DNA of 64,000 bases from AC-32 sp963728765. GTDB taxonomy: Bacteria; Actinomycetota; Thermoleophilia; Gaiellales; Gaiellaceae. This document shows, piece by piece, positions 43,007 to 49,579 of the stretch (positions within the stretch are counted from its first letter, which is position 1; each line of letters starts with the position of its first letter). The notes beneath the pieces were generated by a model. That model was not told where the DNA came from. It saw only the letters and a list, made by a program, of their open reading frames with translations, and did no database searches. The DNA lies in NCBI GenBank assembly GCA_963728765.1, contig CAVSKX010000002.1:558001-622000 (forward strand). Reading direction: 5' to 3'. A program made the position numbers and the translations under genes.

Positions 43007-43387
43007 GTGCCGAAGGAGATCATCAGCACCTCCGACGCACCTGGGGGGCTCGCGGGCTACAGCCAGGCGACCAGAGCGAACGGCTTCGTTTACGTGTCGG
43101 GCCAAGGCCCGTTCGATCCGGACACCGGAGACGTTGTCGGGGAGACGATCGAGGAACAGACGCGGCAGTGCCTGCGGAACGTCGAGGCGATCCTCTTGGC
43201 CGCAGGATCCTCGATCGACGACGTCGTCCAGGCGACGTTCATCCTCCTCGACGAATCCGACTTCGCCGGCATGAACGAGGAGTGGAGTCGCTGGTTTCCG
43301 ACCAATCCGCCCGCGCGACAGGGCGCAAAGCTCCCGATCAGCCCTAAAGGCATGCGCATCTCCATCGCAGCCATTGCCGTCGTATAG
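43007..43387 (+). CDS. RidA family enamine/imine deaminase-like protein
   Basis: A 126-residue RidA/YjgF-type protein: YSQATRANGFVYVSGQGPFD, EEQTRQCLRNVEAILLAAGS, and the conserved Arg in KGMRISIAAIAVV. The canonical final IE (RVEIEAIA) is SI here, placing it outside the archetypal RidA subfamily. It hydrolyses reactive imines in family members. TAGCAT lies seven bases before GTG 43007. Confidence 0.88.
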   Translation: MPKEIISTSDAPGGLAGYSQATRANGFVYVSGQGPFDPDTGDVVGETIEEQTRQCLRNVEAILLAAGSSIDDVVQATFILLDESDFAGMNEEWSRWFPTNPPARQGAKLPISPKGMRISIAAIAVV

Positions 43388-43420
43388 CGGCCCTGGCGCG
43401 GAGCGCGTCGGCGGGGTAGA

Positions 43421-43501
43421 GAACCAGAAGACATCTATCGGCTCTGCTACGTCCGCAGCCCGGAGGGGATCATCGTCGAGCTGGCGGAGCGGATCGGCTG
43501 A
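43421..43501 (+). pseudogene. VOC/glyoxalase C-terminal fragment
   Basis: The frame ending TGA 43499-43501 reads REPEDIYRLCYVRSPEGIIV then ELAERIG, the characteristic end of many VOC proteins (YVRDPEGIIVELAE). No start or upstream domain exists between RidA and this fragment, so it is a remnant left by deletion. An intact VOC gene follows at 43525. Confidence 0.55.
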
Positions 43502-43524
43502 GGGCTCCGGGTAGGGTCTCCGCC

Positions 43525-43959
43525 ATGCTGACGAATCGTTCGGCGCCGCCCGCCACCGTTACACCCGTGCTCGTCTATCCGGATGTGCGGGCAGCAGTGG
43601 CGTGGCTCGAAGCGGCGTTTGGATTCGAGGAGCGGGTGCGGATCGGTGAAACGCACCGTGCCCAGCTGCGAGCCGGGCCGGACGGTGCCGTCGTGGTCGT
43701 CGACGTCGGTTCCGATCGGGTCGCCCCAGAGGGCGGCGGGTCGACGCATCTCGTCAAGGTGCGCGTGCCCGACGTGGATGCAGCATTTGCTCGCGCCTGT
43801 GACGAGGGGGCCCGCGTCGTCGAGGCGTTGACGACCTGGGAGTACGGCGAGCGATCCTGTCAGCTGGAGGATCCGGCCGGCCATCGGTGGGAGCTGACGG
43901 AGACAGTGCGTGACGTCGCACCCGAAGAATGGGGCGGAGCGACGATCGCACCCTGGTAA
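43525..43959 (+). CDS. VOC family protein (PhnB/glyoxalase-like)
   Basis: A 144-residue VOC protein: VTPVLVYPDVRAAVAWLEAA, FGFEERVRIGETHRAQLRAG, VRVPDVDAAFARACDEGARV, and LEDPAGHRWELTETV at the end. The H, E metal positions of glyoxalases are partly kept. TAGGGT is seven bases before the ATG (leaderless). Substrate unknown. Confidence 0.87.
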   Translation: MLTNRSAPPATVTPVLVYPDVRAAVAWLEAAFGFEERVRIGETHRAQLRAGPDGAVVVVDVGSDRVAPEGGGSTHLVKVRVPDVDAAFARACDEGARVVEALTTWEYGERSCQLEDPAGHRWELTETVRDVAPEEWGGATIAPW

Positions 43960-43987
43960 GAGCCGCAGTCGAAGTGGGACCCGCGTC

Positions 43988-44625
43988 TTAGCGAAGAGCC
44001 TCCTCGAAGCGCGGATCGTCGCGTACGGCAGCGAAGTCGTCGTCCCTGCGGGCCTGCTCGCGGAACCGCGGCAACAGCTCGACAGACCGTCGGAGGTGAC
44101 TGAACGTCTCGTCGCCGGTGTCGCCCGCGAGCGTCGCGAAACACGCGTAGTTGTAGTGCAGGCCGGGGTGGTCCGGCGTGCGCTGAAGGCCGGCGCGGAC
44201 TGCTTCGAGCGCGTCGCCGTAGCGCTCCTCGCTGTAGGCACGCATCGACTCGTTATGAAACTCCACGCATCACCCCAGTCGAACGCCTGGTACGCCTCGC
44301 CGGGTGTGGCGCCGACGGCGAGGACGGTTCCGTCTCCCGTCGCCTTCCGCCGCGACTCCGGCGGGACGACCACGAACGTCCCGGCGGGCGCGTCGACCGT
44401 CTCGCCGTCGACCTCGAAGGTGGCCTGCCCGTCGAGCACGATGTACAGCTCCTCCTGGCCCGACCCGGCCTCGTCGTGCTCGCTGATCAGCGTGCCATCC
44501 TCGCCGGGCACGTAGGCGTTGATTCCAAATGCGTGGATCCCGAGGTGCTCGCGCACGGGGATGTCTCTGCCGCGCCGCTCGATGTCGTCGAGGCGCGCGA
44601 CCTGCCACTTCGTCTTGTCGCTCAT
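43988..44625 (-). pseudogene. cupin-TPR protein with one-base deletion
   Basis: From ATG 44625 (ATGA overlap with the GFA stop) a cupin domain reads INAYVPGEDGTLISEHDEAG, EELYIVLDGQATFEVDGETV, APAGTFVVVPPESRR, then AYQAFDWGDAW. The frame is then wrong; restoring one G in the GG run near 44263 gives W-EFHNESMRAYSEERYGD and a TPR half (LHYNYACFATLAG, FSHLRRSVELLP) ending FEEALR at 43988. Intact cupin-TPR fusions of this layout exist in actinobacteria. A homopolymer deletion may be a sequencing error. Confidence 0.75.
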
Positions 44626-45035
44626 CGAAGCTCCTCCGCGTCGTGCCATGCTCCGCTCTCGTCGTGCTGCGCTGCGCCCTCGACCGGCGGTATCCAGCTC
44701 TCGCGCCGCTTCACCCAGACCTCGTCGTTCGGCTTCAGCTCGAAGGGCGCCTCATCGAGACTTCCGATCCGAATCTCGATGAAGCGGTCGTCGGGGTCGG
44801 CTGTGTCAATGAGCCGAGACCCACAGCGGGGGCAGAAGCCGCGACCGTCATAGCTTGAGATTTCGCCGCTCATCTCAAACGCCTCGACCGCCCAGTGCGC
44901 GTACACGGTGAAGGCGCTCCCGGACTCCTTTCTGCAATTCGCGCAGTGGCAGCGCCGGACGTGCACAGGATCACCGCGAACGCTGTAGCGGACCGCCCCG
45001 CAGAGACATCCGCCGGTACGTACTCCTGTCTCCAC
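44622..45035 (-). CDS. GFA family (glutathione-dependent formaldehyde-activating-like) protein
   Basis: A 137-residue zinc-binding protein: GGCLCGAVRYSVRGDP, RRCHCANCRKESGSAFTVYA, and FCPRCGSRL, giving the usual C-x-C / C-x-x-C / C-x-x-C sets. It begins at GTG 45035. Upstream, in its 5' region, lies family B repeat B1. Biochemical role unproven for most family members. Confidence 0.88.
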   Translation of the reverse strand: METGVRTGGCLCGAVRYSVRGDPVHVRRCHCANCRKESGSAFTVYAHWAVEAFEMSGEISSYDGRGFCPRCGSRLIDTADPDDRFIEIRIGSLDEAPFELKPNDEVWVKRRESWIPPVEGAAQHDESGAWHDAEELR

Positions 45036-45082
45036 GCGCGCAGATGCTACGCAACGCTGCGGTGGTCCAGCGTGCCGGAATG

Positions 45083-45254
45083 AAGCTCCTTATCTGGGTG
45101 GCGTTCGGCGGTCTCGGGAAGGCGGCGGCAACACAACGCTGGAAGGTCAGCCCTCGGGCGACGTTCGGGAATCGAGTCAGCCGCCGCCGACCTGAGTGTC
45201 TGCTCCCGGGCAGATGACACTCACCACGATGACAGTGAGTGCGGGAATGTCACC
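45083..45254 (-). repeat. family B structured repeat, orphan copy (B1)
   Basis: 172 nt homologous to 49135-49308. Identical blocks include GGTCTCGGGAAGGCGGCGGC (plus strand) and GAGTGCGGGAATGTCACC. Minus strand folds: TGACA...TGTCA hairpin with loop TTCCCGCACTCAC-like; GAGTGTC..CTGC / GCAGACACTC hairpin; GGCGGCGGC / GCCGCCGCC stem enclosing GCTG/CAGC. The loops and second hairpin differ from B2 while the stems stay. No transposase gene adjoins this copy; it lies between the GFA and VOC genes, both on the minus strand. Confidence 0.75.
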
Positions 45255-45293
45255 CGGCGGGGCGATCGACGGCCACCGCTCCGAGGTCAAGGG

Positions 45294-45734
45294 TCAGGCT
45301 TGTGACGCGGCGCGGTCGAGCTGGCAGATGATCTCCCAGAGATGCCCGTCGGGATCTCGAAAGTATCCGGAATAGATCCCCCAGGGACGATTGTGTGGCT
45401 GGTCTGTGACAGTTGCGCCGGCCGCTTCAGCGCGATCGAGCAAGGCGTCAACGTCGGCTCTGGAAGCAACTATGTGGCCGATGCTGAACCCGCCGGCTGT
45501 CGGCGGCTCGATCGGGATGTTCGCATCCTTTGCCAGTTCGGTCCGCGGATACAGGGCAAGAATCGGCCCGTCCAGCTCGAAGATCGCGATCGCCCCCGCG
45601 GCGGTTGACTCATCACCGGTGAACTCGGTAGCGACCACGCCGCGCGTATTGAGGCCGAGGCCGTCGCGATAGAACTCGACCGCGCGATCGAGGTTGTTTA
45701 CCGCAAGGGTTATCACGTGGATGCGAGGGTCCAT
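45294..45734 (-). CDS. VOC family (glyoxalase/bleomycin resistance-like) protein
   Basis: A 146-residue VOC protein: IHVITLAVNNLDRAVEFYRD, GLGLNTRG, and SGYFRDPDGHLWEIICQLD. H and E metal positions are present at both ends. GGAAGGAGGCG precedes the ATG. One of several VOC genes in this region; substrate unknown. Confidence 0.88.
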   Translation of the reverse strand: MDPRIHVITLAVNNLDRAVEFYRDGLGLNTRGVVATEFTGDESTAAGAIAIFELDGPILALYPRTELAKDANIPIEPPTAGGFSIGHIVASRADVDALLDRAEAAGATVTDQPHNRPWGIYSGYFRDPDGHLWEIICQLDRAASQA

Positions 45735-45849
45735 TCGCCTCCTTCCGGGCGCCCCGGCGGTCTCATTCTGCCGGTGGACAAGGAGTCAGGCGCGAGTCGA
45801 TCAGGCTGGGCCAGAGTCCCTGTCACTCGGGCGCTCCGATTTGAAGTAG

Positions 45850-45960
45850 TTAGCGCACAGTGCCCTCAGCTGAACCTTCTGTGATGTCTCGGTCGGTGAT
45901 TATCCCGACAAGGTTCTCCTGGTCGGTGATCGGGAGCGAGCCGATGTCCTCCTCTCGCAT
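45850..45960 (-). pseudogene. CBS-domain remnant
   Basis: Minus-strand MREEDIGSLPITDQENLVGI then ITDRDITEGSAEGTVR is half of a CBS domain (LMREEDIGSLPV...GIITDRDI). The rest of the CBS pair is missing on both sides; a (CT)n run lies directly upstream at 45964-45980, where the break probably occurred. Confidence 0.55.
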
Positions 45961-45963
45961 CAA

Positions 45964-45980
45964 CTCTCTCTCTCTCTCTC
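45964..45980. repeat. (CT)n microsatellite
   Basis: Seventeen bases of uninterrupted CT dinucleotide, unusual in this GC-rich window, at the truncated end of the CBS remnant. Confidence 0.8.
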
Positions 45981-46131
45981 GGTGCGATCTTCCGCTCCAC
46001 CTGCCGAGTCTTAGCACTACCGGGAACTCTGCCGCGTGTCGTCGTTGTGCGACCCGACAGGCAGGAGTAGTGTCGGCGTGTCCACAACCAGGGGAGGTCG
46101 AAGAGGTCAACGGGTCGCGAAGGGAGGCGGC

Positions 46132-46887
46132 ATGAAGATCGTTGTCATCGGTGGAACCGGCCTCATCGGGTCGAGGCTCGTCGAGAAGCTGGAGGAAGCG
46201 GGTCACGAGCCGCTCGCAGCGGCGCCGGACACGGGCGTCAACACCATCACCGGCGAGGGAATGTCCGAAGCGCTCGAGGGTGCCCAGGTCGCCGTCGACG
46301 TTTCGAACGCGCCTGCCGGTTGGGGCGACGCGGCAGTGCTGGAGTTCTTCGAGACCTCGTCGCGAAACCTCCTAGCCGCGGAAGCTGCCGCCGGCGTGAA
46401 GCACCACGTGGCGCTGTCGATCGTGGGCGCCGACCGGCTCCCCGGGAGCGGCTACCTCCGTGCGAAGGTCGCACAAGAAGAAATCGTGAGGACGGGATCC
46501 GTGCCCTACACGATTCTCCGCGCGACGCAGTTCTTCGAGTTCATCAGGGGCATCGCCGAGTCGAGCGTCGACGGTGACACGATCCACCTCGCGCCGGTGT
46601 TCGTCCAGCCGGAGTCGGCCGACGATGTCGCCGCCGCGCTGGCCGAGATCGCGGTGAGCGAGCCGGTGAACGGCGTCGTCGAACTGGGCGGTCCCGAGCA
46701 GTTCCGGCTCGACGAGCTGGCCGGGCGCGTTCTCAGCGCCAACAACGACCGGCGCCCGGTGACGGCCGACGTCCACGCCCGGTACTTCGGCACAGAGCTC
46801 GATGATCACTCCCTCACCCCCGGCAGCAACGCACGTATCGCGCCGACCCGGTTCGAGGACTGGCTCAGGCAGTCCGTGGCTGGCTAA
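46132..46887 (+). CDS. NmrA-like / atypical SDR NAD(P)-binding protein
   Basis: A 251-residue Rossmann protein: MKIVVIGGTGLIGSRLVEKL (GxxGxxG), VKHHVALSIVGADRLPGSGY, YLRAKVAQEE (YxxxK-like) and LRATQFFEFIRGI. These act as NAD(P)-binding oxidoreductases or redox-sensing proteins. GAAGGGAGGCGG fixes the ATG; upstream in-frame codons are not family-like. Followed by a hydrolase gene after 28 nt. Confidence 0.87.
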   Translation: MKIVVIGGTGLIGSRLVEKLEEAGHEPLAAAPDTGVNTITGEGMSEALEGAQVAVDVSNAPAGWGDAAVLEFFETSSRNLLAAEAAAGVKHHVALSIVGADRLPGSGYLRAKVAQEEIVRTGSVPYTILRATQFFEFIRGIAESSVDGDTIHLAPVFVQPESADDVAAALAEIAVSEPVNGVVELGGPEQFRLDELAGRVLSANNDRRPVTADVHARYFGTELDDHSLTPGSNARIAPTRFEDWLRQSVAG

Positions 46888-46915
46888 GCAAACCCGCAGG
46901 CGAAAGGAGATCCCC

Positions 46916-47629
46916 ATGAAACCAACGATCGTTCTCGTCCACGGCGACTGGGCCGACGCGTCTTCCTGGACCAGTGTGATCGAGCGCCTGCAGGCTAGGG
47001 GCTTGAACGCAGTTGCTCCGCCCAACCTCCTGCGCGGACCGGCGACCGACGCGGCGTACCTCGCCAGTTACCTCAAGACCATCTCGGGTCCGATCGTGCT
47101 CGTCGCGCACTCGTACGGCGGGTTCGTCATCACCAACGCTGCCAAGGACAACGCGAACGTCAAAGCGCTCGTCTACATCGACAGCTTCATGCCAGACGAA
47201 GGCGAGATCCTCGGCGCTCTCGCGGCAAGCTCGGGATCGTGCATCACCGAGAGCGCCCTCAACTCCGTGCCCTCCGATGGAGGAGTAGATCTGTATCTGC
47301 GCTGGGAGGCAAACCCACCCTATCCCGGCTTCGCTGAAGGTTTCGCCAACGGGGTCGAGCCAGAGAAGGCTGCCGTCCTTGCCGCCGAGCAGCGGCCCGC
47401 GGCTGCCGCCCAATTCGAGGAGCCTTCCGGCCCGCCGGCGTGGAAGACGATCCCTACCTGGTCACTCATCGGGACAGAGGACCACGTGATCCCCCGTGCG
47501 CTGCAGGAGACGATGGCCAGCCGGGCCGACGCTCAGGTGTCGAGGGTCAGTGCCGGCCACCTGTCGCTCATTACGCGCCCTGATGACGTCACCAACGTGA
47601 TCCTGTCCGCGGTCGATTCAACGACGTGA
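46916..47629 (+). CDS. alpha/beta hydrolase (salicylate esterase/HNL-like)
   Basis: A 237-residue hydrolase: TIVLVHGDWADASSW, nucleophile elbow AHSYGG (S66), YIDSFMPDEGE, acid in GTEDHVIP and His in SAGHLSLIT. The short, lid-type layout matches plant hydroxynitrile lyase/methylesterase-like bacterial proteins. AAAGGAGATCCCC precedes ATG 46916. Likely co-transcribed with the NmrA-like gene. Confidence 0.87.
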   Translation: MKPTIVLVHGDWADASSWTSVIERLQARGLNAVAPPNLLRGPATDAAYLASYLKTISGPIVLVAHSYGGFVITNAAKDNANVKALVYIDSFMPDEGEILGALAASSGSCITESALNSVPSDGGVDLYLRWEANPPYPGFAEGFANGVEPEKAAVLAAEQRPAAAAQFEEPSGPPAWKTIPTWSLIGTEDHVIPRALQETMASRADAQVSRVSAGHLSLITRPDDVTNVILSAVDSTT

Positions 47630-47687
47630 TGAGGACTGGCCCGCGAGATCGGCGGGCCGCTCCTCCCTAACCGAATGGGAGGCCGTG

Positions 47688-47990
47688 ATGGTTCGCTTGT
47701 TTGTGCGCATCAACGTCGCCGATTACGAGACTTGGAGGAAGGTGTACGACCAGTTCTATGGGGAGCGCGGCGACATGGGTGTCATGGGCGCCGCCGCGTT
47801 TCAGTCAGTCGACGACCCGAACGACATCACCGTCTGGCACGACTTCGAGACTGCCGAAGTGGCCAGGGCTTTCGTCTCGTCGGACGCTCTACGGAACGTC
47901 ATGCAGCGTGCAGGCGTTCAGGGCGAGCCCCAGTTCTGGTTCGTCACTGAGAGCTGGCGGCCAGCACCGAGTTTCGCAGCAAGCCTCTAG
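47688..47990 (+). CDS. dimeric alpha/beta-barrel (antibiotic biosynthesis monooxygenase-like) protein
   Basis: A 100-residue ferredoxin-like-fold protein: RLFVRINVADYETWRKVYDQ and DDPNDITVWHDFETAEVARA. Such proteins are cofactor-less monooxygenases, stress proteins or of unknown role. GGGAGG lies five to eight bases upstream of the GTG/ATG pair; ATG 47688 is chosen. It ends 70 bp before the transposase stop on the opposite strand. Confidence 0.75.
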   Translation: MVRLFVRINVADYETWRKVYDQFYGERGDMGVMGAAAFQSVDDPNDITVWHDFETAEVARAFVSSDALRNVMQRAGVQGEPQFWFVTESWRPAPSFAASL

Positions 47991-48060
47991 CTGAGCCGTA
48001 CCGGGCGGTCGACACCTGAGATGCCACGCCCTCGCGTCGTGGGATGGGCGAGCGTTGCTC

Positions 48061-49075
48061 CTATGTCAATGAGGGCTCACTCTTCAGCGTCGTGTAGACA
48101 GTGCGAGCCAGCTGACGCTTGAGGCAGCGGAGCGCCTCGCGCCGGCTCTTGCCCTCGCCCTGCTTGCGCTCCAGGTAGGCGCGCGCCGGGGCGTAGACGC
48201 GGCCCTGAGTGATCGCTATCCGGTGCAGGGCACAGTTCAGCTGGCGGTTGCCGCCGCGGTCGAGCCGGTGCCGTCGCTGCTTGCCCGAGCTGGCCTCGAG
48301 CGGCGCGACGCCGGCGTGGCGGGCGAGCCGGGCGTCGCTTCCGAAGCGCTCGATCGGGCCGATCTCGCAGAGCAGCTTTGCGGCGCTCAGCGGGCCGCAG
48401 CCAGGCAGCTCGAGCAGCCGCGGGGCGAGCGTCTGCGTCCGCGCCGCCAGCTCGTGCTCGAGGGCGACGATCTCGCGCGTCGAGGCGCGGCAACGGCCGA
48501 GTAGCTGACGGGCGATCCGCACCTGGGTCGTCTGCTCGCGGCGGGCGAGCCAGCGGCCGAGCCGCTCCAGCCAGAGGGCTCGGTCGAGTGCCCCCAGCGG
48601 CACCACTAGCGTTGGGTCGAGCTCGTGCAGGTGCCAGCGCAGGCGCTGCTGGGCTCGTCGTCGCTCGGCGACCAGGTCGTCGCGGTGGTCGAGCAGCAGC
48701 TTCAGCTCCCGCAGGCGCTCCTCGCCGGCCCGTGGCCGGTCGAGGTCGGGTTCCTGCAGCGCAGCGCGGGCGATCGCGAGCGCGTCGAGCGCGTCCGACT
48801 TGCCGCGCGTGCGGCCGCGCCGGCGCTGGGGCGCCGTCAGCCGCGGCGGCACCCGCACCAGCTGCTCGCCGGCCTCGAGCAGCAGCGCGCTCGAGGCCGC
48901 GGCTGACGTGGCGACAGTCCTCGAGCGCCCACTGCCGTTCGCCCAAGGGCGCCCAGCTCAGCAGCGCGGCCTCGACCGGACCGCTCCAGCTCGAAAGCTC
49001 GCGCCCGAGCTCGTCGACAGCCACCGCCGTCAGCTCGTGCTTGTGCACGTCCACCCCGATCACGATCATTGACAT
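48061..49075 (-). pseudogene. IS110-family transposase (DEDD), frameshifted
   Basis: From ATG 49075 the N-terminal RuvC-like domain reads VIGVDVHKHELTAVAVDELG and ALEDCRHVSRGLER; near 48889 the frame must move by one base to continue LLLEAGEQLVRVPPRLTAPQ and RTRGKSDALDALAIARAALQ. Thus D, E, D, D residues are all present but split. The C-terminal Transposase_20 domain follows (LLELPGCGPLSAAKLLCEIG, and the catalytic-Ser region LEASSGKQRRHRLDRGGNRQ). Stop TAG at 48061. Inactive unless the shift is an error or is bypassed. Confidence 0.88.
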
Positions 49076-49134
49076 CGCCTCCTAGCGTTGAGGGGCGACC
49101 GGCGAGCGGACAGGCCTCAATCGAGGCAGCTGCC

Positions 49135-49308
49135 AAGCTCCTATCAGGTCACGCTCGGCGGTCTCGGGAAGGCGGCGGCGACACAACGCTGGCAAGTCAG
49201 CTCTCGGGCGACATGCGGGAATCGGGTCAGCCGCCGCCGCCCGAGTCTGCGCCGCTCAGCGGACGCCACCACCGGGCCGAGGATGACATTGAGTGCGGGA
49301 ATGTCACC
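49135..49308 (-). ncRNA. candidate bridge RNA of the IS110-type element (family B copy B2)
   Basis: Structured 174-nt segment ending 59 nt before the transposase start, the position and size of IS110-group bridge RNAs. Minus-strand folds: TGACATT/AATGTCA with loop CCCGCACTC; GCG-CCGC/GCGGCGC hairpin with one bulged T and loop TGA; GGCGGCGGCG/CGCCGCCGCC stem enclosing a large internal loop with GCTG/CAGC. ATTCCCGCA occurs twice. A homologous copy with changed loops is at 45083. Assignment is by position, size and structure only. Confidence 0.5.
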
Positions 49309-49328
49309 TGAACGGAGCGTCGCCTGAG

Positions 49329-49445
49329 CTACGGGATGTGCGGTAAGGCGGGGAAGTTTCCACTCACGATTACGACGATCGCGACGGCTACGCAAGCGGC
49401 TGTGATGAGAGCAACGGTCAGCCACCAGCTTCGTTCGCGATCCAT
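49329..49445 (-). CDS. possible 38-residue single-span peptide
   Basis: ATG 49445 encodes MDRERSWWLTVALITAACVA then VAIVVIVSGNFPALPHIP: basic start and one strong span. No ribosome site is seen, and the frame is open further upstream to 49542, so the start is uncertain. The rest of the interval 49446-49579 shows nothing I can name. Confidence 0.35.
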   Translation of the reverse strand: MDRERSWWLTVALITAACVAVAIVVIVSGNFPALPHIP

Positions 49446-49579
49446 AGACGGACCGTAGTGCAGCATCCGAAAAACGCCAGGCGGCTCTACATAGTGATCT
49501 AGCGGACAGGCGCTCTCGTCTGCGCCAGCGTGCTCTCCCATGAACGCGACGGCCGTCCGGGCGGCGGGTATTCCGAGCC

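Larger units (their letters stand above)
48061..49308 (-). mobile_element. IS110-type insertion sequence (approximate extent)
   Basis: One transposase gene (frameshifted) plus the 174-nt structured segment B2 upstream of it. Ends are not certain: IS110 elements lack classical terminal repeats and target duplications. ATGTCAATGA (48063-48072) and its reverse complement (49066-49075) flank the coding region as 10-bp inverted repeats. True ends are expected between 47991 and 48060 and near or just beyond 49308. Confidence 0.7.

Noticed and set aside
47685..49330. Target-site duplication around the IS110-type element
   Set aside because: No convincing direct repeats at plausible ends; IS110 elements usually make none, so ends cannot be fixed this way.
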